A stretch of DNA of 64,000 nt. Origin: Psychrobacter sp. JCM 18900. Its GTDB lineage: Bacteria > Pseudomonadota > Gammaproteobacteria > Pseudomonadales > Moraxellaceae. Position 1 is the first letter of the stretch. Every line of letters starts with the position of its first letter. The position numbers and the translations under genes were made by a program. The notes under the pieces are model-generated. The model was not told where the DNA came from, made no database searches, and worked only from the letters and a program-made list of their open reading frames with translations. The stretch covers positions 310,001 through 374,000 of the forward strand of contig NZ_CAJHBL010000004.1 in assembly GCF_904846625.1 (NCBI RefSeq). The letters are read 5' to 3'. Shown here one piece after another: positions 17,830 to 27,052 of the stretch.

Positions 17830-19194
17830 TTAGCCAATCCAATTGAAGTACATAGCCAGATGTCCGAATGCCGCAGCCAGTAAAATACTGAATACCACGC
17901 GCTCGAACCAAATGATGACCATTTTGCCAACAGAGATAGGAATCTCGGTCGCAAGCACGCATGGAATCATGGCTGAAAAGAACAGCACACTGCTAATGGA
18001 AATGACCCCTGCGACATAGCGTGTCAGAATATCTGCCTCACTTAGTAGTAATGCTGGCAAGAACATCTCAGCCAAGCCCGCTGACATGCCTTTGGCAGCG
18101 ACTAGCGGTTCCGGTAGGCCGCCAAGCCATGTAAAGGGATAAAGAAGCAGGCCCAAGGCATCGAAAACTGGCGTATATTTTGCTAATAGCAATCCTGTTA
18201 AGCCAACCGCGATGATAGATGGCACAATGGCGGCTGCCATCGTCAGGCCATCACGAAAGTTAGACCACAAGATTTGTTTGAGGTCAGTGGCACGGCGCGA
18301 AGTGGATAATCCCAAGTCAAACGCAGCTGCTAGCCGTGTACCACCTTTATGGTCTAAAGCGGGACGTTCAACGCTATCATCAAAGAGACTGATAGGTGGA
18401 ATACGAGCAGTAATTGCAGTGACAATAAAGGTAATTACTAGCGTAGACCAAAAGAACACATTCCAAAATTCCATCAGACCAAGCGTTTTGGCAACAATCA
18501 CCATAAACGCGGCTGATACAGTCGAAAACCCAGTCGCAATGATAATGGCTTCACGTGCTGAATATTGCTTTTGCAAGTACACACGATTGGTAATGAGTAA
18601 GCCAATGGAGTAGCTGCCGACAAAGGAAGCAACGGCATCAATCGCTGATGAGCCTGGGGTTTTCCAAATAGGTTTCATAACCGGCTGCATGAGCACACCA
18701 ACCATTTCTAGTAAGCCAAAACCAACCAAGAATGCCAATATCAATGCCCCAATCGGTACAATCATACCCACCGGTAAGGCCAGTTTTTCAAACAAAAACG
18801 GCAGCATGTCCTTTTCCATCATAAAGGCAGGCGCTACGTCAGCCACATACATCACTGCCAATATCAGACCCATGATTTTAAAAGCAGTCATAATCATGTG
18901 GGTGATATTTTTGCGCCATGAGCCATCTATAAATGGTTTACTCACGCCATAGAGCATGAGTAAAAACAATAGCGTAACGGACAAAGTATGCTGCTGAGTC
19001 ACCAGATAGGTCGCACCATGATCGAACAAAATCGTGCTTTTCTCGCCAATGGTAAATGGCACAAAAAACATCACCAAACCGATCGCACTGAATACGATCA
19101 GCTGTATTAATGCAATAGGGGTTGATAGTAGTTTTTTCGATGATGTCGTTGTACTTTCATCGTTCAGGCTAGATGTCGTATTTTGCTCAATCAT
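17830..19194 (-). CDS. YjiH-family membrane protein with nucleoside-recognition (Gate) domain
   Basis: A 454-residue integral membrane protein with about ten hydrophobic segments. It matches the YjiH family: an opening ISAI-like VFSAIGLVMFFVPF segment, then FLVGFGLLEMVGVLMQPVMKPIWKTPG, and VGSYSIGLLITNRVY near residue 195. A transport role is generally assumed for Gate-domain proteins but no substrate is proven. Its place between hutU and hutH suggests import or export linked to histidine or urocanate. The start has a textbook AAGGAGG site 5 bases ahead. Confidence 0.85.
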   Translation of the reverse strand: MIEQNTTSSLNDESTTTSSKKLLSTPIALIQLIVFSAIGLVMFFVPFTIGEKSTILFDHGATYLVTQQHTLSVTLLFLLMLYGVSKPFIDGSWRKNITHMIMTAFKIMGLILAVMYVADVAPAFMMEKDMLPFLFEKLALPVGMIVPIGALILAFLVGFGLLEMVGVLMQPVMKPIWKTPGSSAIDAVASFVGSYSIGLLITNRVYLQKQYSAREAIIIATGFSTVSAAFMVIVAKTLGLMEFWNVFFWSTLVITFIVTAITARIPPISLFDDSVERPALDHKGGTRLAAAFDLGLSTSRRATDLKQILWSNFRDGLTMAAAIVPSIIAVGLTGLLLAKYTPVFDALGLLLYPFTWLGGLPEPLVAAKGMSAGLAEMFLPALLLSEADILTRYVAGVISISSVLFFSAMIPCVLATEIPISVGKMVIIWFERVVFSILLAAAFGHLAMYFNWIG

Positions 19195-19264
19195 ATTATC
19201 CTCCTTGATAAAACGCCGATTATGTCCTTATACCCAGCTACAGCATATAAGGACAAGGAACAAA

Positions 19265-20974
19265 CTATTTGATCATTGGCAGATTTAGACCATATTCTTT
19301 CGCTGTTTTAATCGCCAACTCATAACCTGCATCTGCATGACGCATGACGCCTGAGCCGCAATCATTGACTAACACGCGTGACAATCTTTTGGCTGCGGCG
19401 TCAGTACCATCCGCGACAATGACCATGCCGGAGTGCTGCGAGTAGCCCATACCAACACCACCGCCATGATGTAGTGATACCCAAGTCGCGCCGCCTGCGA
19501 CATTGAGCATGCCATTCAATAATGCCCAATCAGAGACCGCATCTGAGCCATCTTTCATGCTTTCTGTTTCGCGGTTTGGACTGGCAACAGAACCCGTGTC
19601 TAAGTGGTCACGACCAATAACGATCGGGCCTTTTAGCTCGCCGTTTTTGACCATTTCATTAAATGCCAAACCTGCTTTATCACGCTCACCAAGCCCCAAC
19701 CAGCAGATACGAGCAGGCAAGCCTTGGAATTGAATACGCTCTTTTGCCATATCTAACCAACGATGGATATGCTGGTTTTCAGGGAATAGCTCTTTGATTT
19801 TTTGATCAGTCTTATAGATATCTTCTGGATCACCTGATAACGCTACCCAGCGGAATGGGCCTTTACCTTGGCAAAATAGCGGACGAATATACGCAGGGAC
19901 AAAACCTGGGAAGTTAAAGGCATCTTTGACGCCTTCATCGAAAGCGACCTGACGGATGTTGTTGCCATAATCGGTCGTTGGAATATCCATTGCTTGTAGA
20001 TCTAGCATCGCCTGTACGTGTACGGCACAAGATTTAGCGGCTGCTTTGGTCAGTGCTGCGTGTTGCTCTGAATCTTCTTGTGCTGCTTTCCATGCTTCCA
20101 CTGTCCAGCCACTTGGCAGATAGCCATTAATCAAATCATGCGCCGAGGTTTGATCGGTGACCAAATCCGGCTTCATGCCACCAGCATTAGCACGCTTGAC
20201 CATTTCAGGTAGGATATCTGCGGCATTGCCAAGGAGGGCGATAGAAACGGCTTCACCTGCATCGGTATGTTGTTTGATTAGCTCATAAGCATGGTCAAGA
20301 TCATCCGCTTGCTTATCGACATAACCAGTGCGCAAACGGAAATCAATACTAGACTGCTGACACTCGATGTTTAATGAAGTTGCCCCTGCAAAAGTAGCCG
20401 CAAGTGGCTGCGCGCCGCCCATACCGCCAAGACCAGCGGTCAAAATCCAACGACCCGCCCAGCTACCGTCATAATGCTGACGACCTGCTTCAACGAAAGT
20501 CTCATACGTACCTTGGACGATGCCTTGCGTGCCGATATAAATCCAGCTACCAGCGGTCATTTGGCCATACATCATTAAGTCTTTGCGATCTAACTCGTTG
20601 AAGTGCTCCCACGTTGCCCAACGCGGCACAAGGTTTGAATTGGCAATCAAGACGCGCGGGGCATTTTCATGCGTTTGAAACACGCCGACGGGTTTGCCCG
20701 ATTGCACCAATAATGTCTCATCATCTTCTAATTCTTTTAGCGATTCTAGGATTTGATCGTAGCTTTCCCAGTTACGGGCTGCGCGTCCGATACCACCATA
20801 GACGACTAGGCTTTTTGGGTTTTCCGCCACATCAGGATGCAGGTTGTTTTGCAGCATCCGATAAGGGGCTTCGGTCAGCCAGCTTTTGCAATGTAGCGTA
20901 GAGCCAGTAGGCGCAGCGATATTACGGCTCTCATCGCGTCGAGTAGGTTTGTTGCTATTGCTATCAGTAGTCAT
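19265..20974 (-). CDS. hutU: Urocanate hydratase
   Basis: Converts urocanate to 4-imidazolone-5-propanoate using a tightly bound NAD+. From the chosen start the protein has 569 residues, in line with the family (about 555). Seen: [34 protein letters not shown], the NAD-binding [29 protein letters not shown] with the active-site Cys, and [13 protein letters not shown]. The ATG at 20974 is preferred because AGGA lies 7 bases upstream; an in-frame ATG at 21013 has no such site. It is the first gene of the leftward hut set, facing hutC. Confidence 0.95.
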   Translation of the reverse strand: MTTDSNSNKPTRRDESRNIAAPTGSTLHCKSWLTEAPYRMLQNNLHPDVAENPKSLVVYGGIGRAARNWESYDQILESLKELEDDETLLVQSGKPVGVFQTHENAPRVLIANSNLVPRWATWEHFNELDRKDLMMYGQMTAGSWIYIGTQGIVQGTYETFVEAGRQHYDGSWAGRWILTAGLGGMGGAQPLAATFAGATSLNIECQQSSIDFRLRTGYVDKQADDLDHAYELIKQHTDAGEAVSIALLGNAADILPEMVKRANAGGMKPDLVTDQTSAHDLINGYLPSGWTVEAWKAAQEDSEQHAALTKAAAKSCAVHVQAMLDLQAMDIPTTDYGNNIRQVAFDEGVKDAFNFPGFVPAYIRPLFCQGKGPFRWVALSGDPEDIYKTDQKIKELFPENQHIHRWLDMAKERIQFQGLPARICWLGLGERDKAGLAFNEMVKNGELKGPIVIGRDHLDTGSVASPNRETESMKDGSDAVSDWALLNGMLNVAGGATWVSLHHGGGVGMGYSQHSGMVIVADGTDAAAKRLSRVLVNDCGSGVMRHADAGYELAIKTAKEYGLNLPMIK

Positions 20975-21315
20975 GGTCAAATCCTTGTGAAATCTTTTAA
21001 GTCGATTGGGCAATTAAAGTGAGTGGTTTACGATCAGTCTAAGAGTGCACTTAACTGCTTGCTAAATTGGCTAGATTATCGATACTGTCGTAAAGTTGTA
21101 TATACAAATTATCAAAGATACTTTTTCTATGCAAGGATTTTTTTCATGAGCTGATTATTTTTGTCATTCACTCAGCCGATTTAGATAACATCGAGTGAGT
21201 TGAACTATCCCCTAGTTAATACTGAACGCTCAGACATTTTGACTAAGGCTTGCACGGTGGTCTCGTGATATTATGTGGTCACTCCTATTAGCAAAACTGA
21301 CGGTTAAAGGCGGAT
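20975..21315. other. hutU-hutC divergent control region
   Basis: 341 bases between the two divergent genes. It holds the perfect palindrome at 21096-21107 and, near 21181-21216, a worn right end of the 176-bp MITE (TTTAGATAACATCGAGTGAG ... CCCTAG). Confidence 0.6.
21096..21107. promoter_or_regulatory. Putative HutC operator
   Basis: The 12-base perfect palindrome TTGTATATACAA contains TGTA-N2-TACA, the core recognised by HutC/GntR-type repressors. It lies about 120 bases upstream of hutU and 210 upstream of hutC. Confidence 0.6.
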
Positions 21316-22089
21316 ATGACAAAGACGATTCCGGCGTATCAACGCATAAAAAACGCCATACTAGACAATATTCATTCTGGTAAGTGGCAGGCAGGCAACG
21401 CAATTTCGACAGAAATGGCACTGGCTGAAGAATTTGGTGTGTCACGAATGACGGTCAACCGTGCACTCAAAGAACTGAGCGAGGAGCGGGTACTAGAACG
21501 CCGTCAAGGCTCAGGTACGTTTGTCGCGCAGCAGCAGTTTAACCATACGTTCGTAGAAGTTCGCAATATCGCAGAGGATCTCAAATCCGCCAATCGTGAT
21601 TATGAGGCACAGGTCATGAGTAAGCGTGCTATTACGGCTGATATGCTCGATGATGAATTGCGTCGTAAGTTTGGTATTGATGAAGGGGCTGTGATTGATA
21701 AAGAGTCTGTGCCTGTTAACACAAGCGCTCAGAAAGATGCTAGTGATGAAGCTGTCCTGTATGAAGTAAAAATCATTCACTTTGCCGATGGTCAGCCCAT
21801 ACAGTTTGAAGAACGCTGGGTCGATGCCAAAAAAGTACCGAAGTTTATCGATCAGGATTTTAGTGTGGTCAATACCAGTGATTACTTAATTGCCAAAAGC
21901 CCTCTAGAGAGTGGTAGCTATACCATTCGAGCATTGGCAGCCCCTGATGAGATTGCTGAGTTTTTGCAAATTGCGCCGCAGTCACCAACGCTTGTGCTGC
22001 GTCGGCAGACCTATTCGGCTGGGCAAGTCGTTACCTTTGTAAAAATGTGGCACGCGGGTGATCGCTATCAGTTCTCAGGCGAGTTGTAG
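21316..22089 (+). CDS. hutC: Histidine utilization repressor, GntR/HutC family
   Basis: A 257-residue regulator. Residues about 5-75 form the GntR winged helix (AYQRIKNAILDNI, MALAEEFGVSRMTVNRALKEL, RRQGSGTFV); residues about 95-245 form the UTRA ligand domain ending in LVLRRQTYSAG and VTFVKMWHAGDRYQF. HutC proteins repress hut genes and release DNA when urocanate binds. An acidic, Ser/Asp-rich linker insertion (about residues 133-150) sits inside the UTRA domain. It faces hutU and probably controls the shared region; control of the downstream ABC transporter is possible but no second palindrome was seen there. Confidence 0.93.
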   Translation: MTKTIPAYQRIKNAILDNIHSGKWQAGNAISTEMALAEEFGVSRMTVNRALKELSEERVLERRQGSGTFVAQQQFNHTFVEVRNIAEDLKSANRDYEAQVMSKRAITADMLDDELRRKFGIDEGAVIDKESVPVNTSAQKDASDEAVLYEVKIIHFADGQPIQFEERWVDAKKVPKFIDQDFSVVNTSDYLIAKSPLESGSYTIRALAAPDEIAEFLQIAPQSPTLVLRRQTYSAGQVVTFVKMWHAGDRYQFSGEL

Positions 22090-22094
22090 CAGAT

Positions 22095-22199
22095 ATAGTC
22101 AAGCCTATATAAATCCGCTACATCGTCATCCTCGCTAAGCATACTAATGTATAACTTGCACTCGGTTTCCTTATATCGAAATTATATCGAACTGACTAT
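22095..22199. repeat. Dispersed ~105-bp repeat, copy A
   Basis: 105 bases running from ATAGTC to GACTAT, lying directly after hutC. It is the clearest copy of the family and was used as the reference for the others. Confidence 0.75.
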
Positions 22200-22314
22200 A
22201 GCTTACGTATGCTCACTGATTGTGTACGTTTTTTCTGTCCAAAATGAGATACTATATCCATAAGCTGCTATTTAATAAGATAGCAATTGGCGTTAATTAA
22301 ACTCTTCAGAATAT

Positions 22315-22344
22315 TTGAACAATCGTTAAAAATTAAAATATAAT
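22315..22344 (+). promoter_or_regulatory. Sigma-70 promoter of the amino-acid ABC operon
   Basis: TTGAAC (-35) and TATAAT (-10) are separated by 18 bases. Transcription would begin near 22351, leaving a leader of about 187 bases before the binding-protein gene. Confidence 0.6.
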
Positions 22345-22366
22345 ATAGAAACAGTATTGAAAAATA

Positions 22367-22445
22367 GCCCGAATAACCTCAAATCGGGCAACCAAAGCCG
22401 AATATCATAGAGGAGCTCGTATTGTTCTTCTGTGTCGGCTTGCCC
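22367..22445 (+). promoter_or_regulatory. Leader with two mutually exclusive hairpins
   Basis: Hairpin 1 pairs GCCCGA (22367-22372) with TCGGGC (22384-22389). Hairpin 2 pairs GGGCA (22386-22390) plus AGCCGA (22396-22401) with TCGGCTTGCCC (22435-22445) and holds the upstream ORF's ribosome-binding site and start in its loop. Both need bases 22386-22389, so only one can form at a time. No known riboswitch class is recognised. Confidence 0.45.
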
Positions 22446-22541
22446 TATTTATTAGCACCGTATATTTTATTAGTGCTGTGTGTCTTATTAACATTATGTG
22501 TTTTTACTTTATTCATTCACTCTTATAAGGACGTCTTATGA
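22422..22541 (+). CDS. Small hydrophobic upstream ORF of the ABC operon
   Basis: Starts at TTG with GAGGAG 6 bases ahead and encodes 39 residues, almost all hydrophobic with four Cys (opening FFCVGLPYLLAPY), long enough for one membrane segment. Its TGA overlaps the ATG of the binding-protein gene (ATGA), the usual sign of translational coupling. It may be a leader peptide whose translation sets expression of the transporter, or a real small membrane protein. Evidence is the strong ribosome-binding site, the overlap and the open frame; no homologue is known to me. Confidence 0.5.
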   Translation: MFFCVGLPYLLAPYILLVLCVLLTLCVFTLFIHSYKDVL

Positions 22542-23374
22542 AACGTCGTACTCTTTTAGCCCTTGCCGCCAGCACTATGTTCCTTGCCGCTTGTGGTCAA
22601 TCTACTACCAACGAAGCCGATACCAGTGCAACTGACAGCGCTGCAACAGGCGGTTCTGATTTACTACAACGTATTAACAACGGCGGCACTATCAACGTTG
22701 GTACAGAGGGTACTTATCCTCCGTTCACATACCATGATGAGAGCGGCAAACTAACGGGTTATGATGTTGAAGTAACGCGTGCAGTAGCTGATAAACTGGG
22801 CGTAGACGTTGAGTTTAAAGAAACTCAATGGGATGCGATGCTGGCTGGTTTGGATTCAAAACGTTTTGATATGGTGGCTAACCAAGTTAGTTTGACCACG
22901 CCTGAGCGTAAAGCAAAGTATGACAAAGCAATGGCTTATAGCTGGTCAGGTGCGGTTGTATTGGCACCTACTGATGATAACCGTTATAGCTCGTGGGAAG
23001 GTCTAAAAAGCCTACGTACGGCGCAATCACTTAGCAGTAACTATGGTGAGCTTGCAGAGCGTTATGGTGCAGAGATCGTTCCTGTCGATGGTATGGCGCA
23101 AGCGATTCAATTGGTTAAGCAAGACCGTGCTGACTTTACGATGAATGACAATCTAGCGGTATTGGATTATCTCAAAAAGTTCCCAGATTCTGATCTTGAG
23201 ATTAAACTAACTGCCCCTGCAAGTGAACAAACTGGTTCAGGCCTAGTGCTTATTAAAGGTGATGATGAAGTTGTAGCGAAACTGGATGAAGCAATGGCTG
23301 AATTGGCGGCTGAAGGCACACTTACCAAGCTTAGCGAACAGTTCTTTGGTGCTGATATAAGTCAACAAAAATAA
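22538..23374 (+). CDS. Polar amino-acid ABC transporter substrate-binding lipoprotein
   Basis: A 278-residue family 3 solute-binding protein. It has a lipoprotein signal peptide with the lipobox LAAC (Cys about residue 19), a Thr/Ala-rich linker, then the binding domain: [16 protein letters not shown] near residue 50, [19 protein letters not shown], and the [13 protein letters not shown] segment. It should deliver a polar amino acid to the permease; histidine is the reasonable guess because of the hut genes, but cystine-type binding proteins look similar. The stop shares one base with the permease start (TAATG). Confidence 0.9.
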   Translation: MKRRTLLALAASTMFLAACGQSTTNEADTSATDSAATGGSDLLQRINNGGTINVGTEGTYPPFTYHDESGKLTGYDVEVTRAVADKLGVDVEFKETQWDAMLAGLDSKRFDMVANQVSLTTPERKAKYDKAMAYSWSGAVVLAPTDDNRYSSWEGLKSLRTAQSLSSNYGELAERYGAEIVPVDGMAQAIQLVKQDRADFTMNDNLAVLDYLKKFPDSDLEIKLTAPASEQTGSGLVLIKGDDEVVAKLDEAMAELAAEGTLTKLSEQFFGADISQQK

Positions 23375-24132
23375 TGTCAGTTTCTATCATGTCAGCTTCT
23401 GTAATGTCTACATCATGGTTCGCGGACTTATTGGCAGTATTGCCATTTATGAGTCCTGATCGAGCGCAGATTGTCATCTCGTCGTTTTGGCCAATGCTCA
23501 AAGGCGGTATCTATTATTCGATACCGCTGGCATTGATCTCATTTGCGATTGGTATGGCCATTGCACTGACAGTGGCATTGATTCGTATTATTCCGCGTGC
23601 CACTTGGTTCCATGAAATCATTTATCGGCTCGCTCGTGTCTATGTGTCCGCCATTCGCGGTACACCGATGCTGGTTCAGCTGTTTATTATTTTTTATGGT
23701 CTGCCAAGTGTCGGGGTGAAGCTCGATCCCTTTCCCTCAGCGATTATCGCGTTCTCACTGAACATCGGTGCTTATGCATCGGAGACAGTGCGTGCTTCGA
23801 TTTTGTCAATACCAAAAGGGCAGTGGGAAGCAGGATCGACAGTTGGCTTGACGTATCTACAGACCTTCCGCCATGTGATTTTACCGCAGGCGCTTAGAGT
23901 ATCGGTGCCGCCGTTGTCTAATACCTTTATCAGTCTGGTAAAAGATACCTCACTTGCTTCATTGGTACTGGTCACTGAGCTATTCAAACAAGCGCAGATT
24001 ATCACAGCTCGTAACTATGAGTTTATGCTGGTCTATACGGAAGCGGCGATTATCTACTGGGGTATCTGTCTGTTCTTGACCTTTATCCAAGGCAAGCTTG
24101 AAACTCGGCTAGACCGTTATGTAGCAAAATGA
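23374..24132 (+). CDS. Amino-acid ABC transporter permease
   Basis: A 252-residue HisM/ArtQ-type permease with about five membrane segments. The N-terminal motif [17 protein letters not shown], the [19 protein letters not shown] segment (about residues 94-110), and the EAA loop with [15 protein letters not shown] (about 147-160) are all present. A single permease gene implies a homodimer. In-frame ATGs 15 and 30 bases later could also serve as starts. Last base of the upstream stop is the first base of this start. Confidence 0.92.
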   Translation: MSVSIMSASVMSTSWFADLLAVLPFMSPDRAQIVISSFWPMLKGGIYYSIPLALISFAIGMAIALTVALIRIIPRATWFHEIIYRLARVYVSAIRGTPMLVQLFIIFYGLPSVGVKLDPFPSAIIAFSLNIGAYASETVRASILSIPKGQWEAGSTVGLTYLQTFRHVILPQALRVSVPPLSNTFISLVKDTSLASLVLVTELFKQAQIITARNYEFMLVYTEAAIIYWGICLFLTFIQGKLETRLDRYVAK

Positions 24133-24191
24133 GCTACGTAGTAAAATAAATTATGGCTCAATAGACACGCCCTAGCACAACAGGAATTTTT

Positions 24192-24935
24192 ATGATCAAA
24201 GTCACTAATATTCATAAAGCCTTCGGTGGCAATCAGGTGCTAAAAGGCATCGACTTGACCATTAATAAAGGCAAAGTAGTCGTAATATTAGGACCTTCAG
24301 GATCGGGTAAAACCACCTTTTTGCGTTGCTTAAATGCGCTAGAGATTCCTGATCAAGGTGTGATTGCTTTTGATGACGATAGCTTGAGCGTCGACTTTGC
24401 GACTAAGCCAAGCAAAAAAACGCTGCTAGCCTTACAGCGTAAGTCAGGTATGGTTTTTCAGTCTTATAATTTATTTCCACATAAGACAGCCATTGAAAAT
24501 CTCATGCTTGGGCCTACGGTCGTACAAGGTCAAAGCAAAGCGCAAGCCCGTGAGCAGGCATTGGTACTACTTGAGAAAGTTGGACTGTCGGACAAAGCGG
24601 ATCTGTATCCGTTCCAGCTATCTGGTGGTCAGCAGCAGCGTATCGGTATTGCTCGTGCGCTGGCTATTGAGCCATCGCTCTTACTGTTTGATGAGCCAAC
24701 CTCTGCGCTTGATCCAGAGTTGGTACAGGATGTGCTTGAGACGATGAAGCAGCTCGCCTCTGAAGGTTGGACGATGGTTGTAGTGACTCACGAAATCAAC
24801 TTTGCCCGAGACGTTGCCGATCATGTTGTACTGATTGAGGATGGTCATGTGGTTGAAGAAGGCAGTGCCAAGCAGCTGTTTGAGGACTCAAAACATCCTC
24901 GTACGCAGGCATTTTTGCAACGTATTGAGCAGTAA
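24192..24935 (+). CDS. Amino-acid ABC transporter ATP-binding protein
   Basis: A 247-residue ATPase of the polar amino-acid uptake family. Walker A is GPSGSGKTT (residues about 34-42), the Q-loop is GMVFQSYNLFPHKTA, the signature is LSGGQQQRIGIARALA, Walker B is LLLFDEPTSALDPE, and the H-loop is VVTHE. It lies 59 bases after the permease gene; a MITE end (GACACGCCCTAG, 24164-24175) sits in that gap. A terminator follows. Confidence 0.95.
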   Translation: MIKVTNIHKAFGGNQVLKGIDLTINKGKVVVILGPSGSGKTTFLRCLNALEIPDQGVIAFDDDSLSVDFATKPSKKTLLALQRKSGMVFQSYNLFPHKTAIENLMLGPTVVQGQSKAQAREQALVLLEKVGLSDKADLYPFQLSGGQQQRIGIARALAIEPSLLLFDEPTSALDPELVQDVLETMKQLASEGWTMVVVTHEINFARDVADHVVLIEDGHVVEEGSAKQLFEDSKHPRTQAFLQRIEQ

Positions 24936-24970
24936 AAACGTTTGTTTTCGCATAAGTAATAAAACAAAAA

Positions 24971-25006
24971 GGCCCCAATCATGATGCAATGGTTGGGGCT
25001 TTTTTT
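24971..25006 (+). terminator. Rho-independent terminator of the ABC operon
   Basis: An 11-bp stem GCCCCAATCAT / ATGGTTGGGGC with a 6-base loop and seven T. Confidence 0.88.
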
Positions 25007-25047
25007 ATCGCAATAAATAGGACGTATTTCAAATAATAGACAGTAAA

Positions 25048-26001
25048 CTATATTTTTTGTCGTTGCTTTAACCAGCGAGGTACGCGAGTAGCAGTACCAT
25101 TTAATACAGCATTTAACAAAGCCGCCAGCAAAATAAGTGCCACGCCCAGATATTGAATCCAAGACAAAGATTGATGCAGTAACAGCATCGCGAGCGCAAT
25201 CGCAGTTAATGGCTCAAAAATCGTGAATACCGATGCACGAGTGGCAGGCAGTTTCTCCAATGCCTTCATATATAGCCCAAATGGCACGACGGTTCCCAAT
25301 AATGACAATCCTAAAACATAGCCCCAAGTCATTAAGGGCAGACTCACTAGCTGCTCATAAGTGTTATAGGTCTCAGGCAAGAGCAGTAGTACGCCAGCAC
25401 TAATGATAATGGAAGTGAAAAATACCAGAGGGGCAGGGTGAGCGTAATGCATCGCACGCTTACCCAATACGCCATATAACGAATAGCACATCCCTGCTGA
25501 TAGACCGAGTAAAATCCCCCAGTTAACTTTTGCTTGTTCACCTAACATCGTTAAACCTACGCCAAACACCGCCATCAATGCTAGCAACACTGATTTACGA
25601 GTAATGGACTCACTCAGTAAGAACTTCGAAAATAATAAGCTAAATACGGGCGCGGTATAGAGTAAGGCAACGGCAGGGCCAGCTCCAACGTAACTGACCG
25701 CAAAAAAATAGCAGACCGACATGCCAAGGACACCTATCAATGACTGCATCGCCAGTCCCAGCCACTGTTTTGGTTGTAATTTGATAAGGTGTGGCCACAA
25801 TTTTGGTAGCATGGCTAAAATAATAAAGGCTGCCGTGACGATGCGTAATATCGTTACCTGCCAGCCACTAAATCCAATTTGGTTTAGATAAGTCGAGAAT
25901 ATACCCAACGTGCCCCAGCAAATAGCAGCCGTGATAATTTGGATGGTGCCTAGCCATGATTGATGCGAATGGTTCGTCATTCCGTTGTCGATGTTTGCCA
26001 T
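25048..26001 (-). CDS. EamA-family (DMT superfamily) transporter
   Basis: A 317-residue protein with ten predicted membrane segments in two EamA repeats (about residues 15-150 and 160-300). Family marks: AAICWGTLGIFSTYL in helix 1 and FEPLTAIALAMLLLHQSL in helix 9. DMT proteins export amino acids, other metabolites or drugs; the substrate is unknown. It is transcribed leftward, convergent with the ABC operon and separated by that operon's terminator. Neighbouring hut and trp genes do not settle its cargo. Confidence 0.9.
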   Translation of the reverse strand: MANIDNGMTNHSHQSWLGTIQIITAAICWGTLGIFSTYLNQIGFSGWQVTILRIVTAAFIILAMLPKLWPHLIKLQPKQWLGLAMQSLIGVLGMSVCYFFAVSYVGAGPAVALLYTAPVFSLLFSKFLLSESITRKSVLLALMAVFGVGLTMLGEQAKVNWGILLGLSAGMCYSLYGVLGKRAMHYAHPAPLVFFTSIIISAGVLLLLPETYNTYEQLVSLPLMTWGYVLGLSLLGTVVPFGLYMKALEKLPATRASVFTIFEPLTAIALAMLLLHQSLSWIQYLGVALILLAALLNAVLNGTATRVPRWLKQRQKI

Positions 26002-26158
26002 ACTGTTTTCTTCTTACGATCTAAGTGACACAAGATGTTGTAAGATTGCTATTGATACAATCTCTCCAAGCAATGCTGAAATAAGAAAAGACAACCTGAT
26101 TAAAGGCTGTCTTTTGTTTATTCTTTTGAGTCTATCACTAAAAGATAATAAGTGGCTA

Positions 26159-26180
26159 CTAGGGCGTGTGCTAAATTCAG
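26159..26180. repeat. Single MITE-like end
   Basis: CTAGGGCGTGTGCTAAATTCAG resembles the outer end of the 176-bp element but the rest of the element is not recognisable downstream. It may be a relic or the end of a related element. Confidence 0.35.
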
Positions 26181-26299
26181 TCAATAGTTATTTAAATTGC
26201 TAAAAAATGGCTAGCGTTTGCTGAATAACCTAAACAATATCGAATCATTAACTTATATCATATTTGTGTTCGTACCATTTTTCATTTCTATAGTCTCTG

Positions 26300-27046
26300 T
26301 TAATCAATCCATAAAAAGAATGTTTGCTCTCGGAGAGTATTTCGCTGAATAAAGCACACTTTTTCCACTTGGGTTCTTGGTAAATGATCCGTATCAGCCC
26401 CGCAGTTTTTTGAGCGCTGTTTTATCCACTGAGTCTGCTCTTTCTTAAGATCAGCCGCCATATCCTCACCGTACAGGCGTCTGACTTCATTTCGCGTTAC
26501 TCTGTAGCTTTCATTCAATGCTTTATCAGACGTGTTATATATCTGATCAATCAGAGCAGCTTCTGATGCTAATGGCAGATAAGTCGCATTTTCTTTGTAG
26601 GTGGCACTATAGGTATCGACTGTCCATTTACTTCTTATAGATATCTCATGGTTCGAGGTATCTATAAACCCATCAAAATCTTCGCCCTCAAAGGTATAAC
26701 CCTGAAATCGACACGGGGTCACGCCATCTTTACATAAGCTATGCTTGGTTTCCGCAGAGTAGTATTTGACAGCATAGGGCGACTTACTAGGTTCTGGTGT
26801 TGTCTGCAATAGCCGTCCTAAATCGGGAGCGACTAGCAGCATATTGTTGCAAGTAACGCTTCCTTCTGCACAGCTCTCATAAAGGTTGAGACGTTGACCT
26901 TGGATGTCCATGCCCATTGTAAAGTTTGCCTGTACAGGCGCTACGGCGGAACTGACAGACGTCATTAGCATTAAGCTCAAGAGCAATGTAGTATGTCTGA
27001 GTAAGCTAGGTTTATTTAGGCTTGAGCTAGACATGGAGACGGACAT
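26300..27046 (-). CDS. Secreted protein with LprI-like C-terminal domain
   Basis: A 248-residue exported protein: a signal peptide in about residues 17-40 (LLLSLMLMTSVSSAVA), a central domain with several Cys that I do not recognise, and a C-terminal LprI-type domain from about residue 170 (DKALNESYRVTRNEVRRLYG, then KEQTQWIKQRSKNCG and VCFIQRN). LprI-like domains (DUF1311) occur in lysozyme inhibitors and many other envelope proteins. It starts 6 bases after trpG stops, so it is probably on the trp transcript, with no obvious functional reason. Confidence 0.75.
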   Translation of the reverse strand: MSVSMSSSSLNKPSLLRHTTLLLSLMLMTSVSSAVAPVQANFTMGMDIQGQRLNLYESCAEGSVTCNNMLLVAPDLGRLLQTTPEPSKSPYAVKYYSAETKHSLCKDGVTPCRFQGYTFEGEDFDGFIDTSNHEISIRSKWTVDTYSATYKENATYLPLASEAALIDQIYNTSDKALNESYRVTRNEVRRLYGEDMAADLKKEQTQWIKQRSKNCGADTDHLPRTQVEKVCFIQRNTLREQTFFLWID

Positions 27047-27052
27047 ATAGGT

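Noticed and set aside
20975..21013. Longer N-terminus for HutU starting at 21013
   Set aside because: The ATG at 20974 has AGGA at good distance and the extra residues are not typical of the family.
24164..24175. GACACGCCCTAG before the ABC ATPase gene as a further MITE copy
   Set aside because: Only the outer 12 bases match; the rest of the element is missing, so it is at most a relic.
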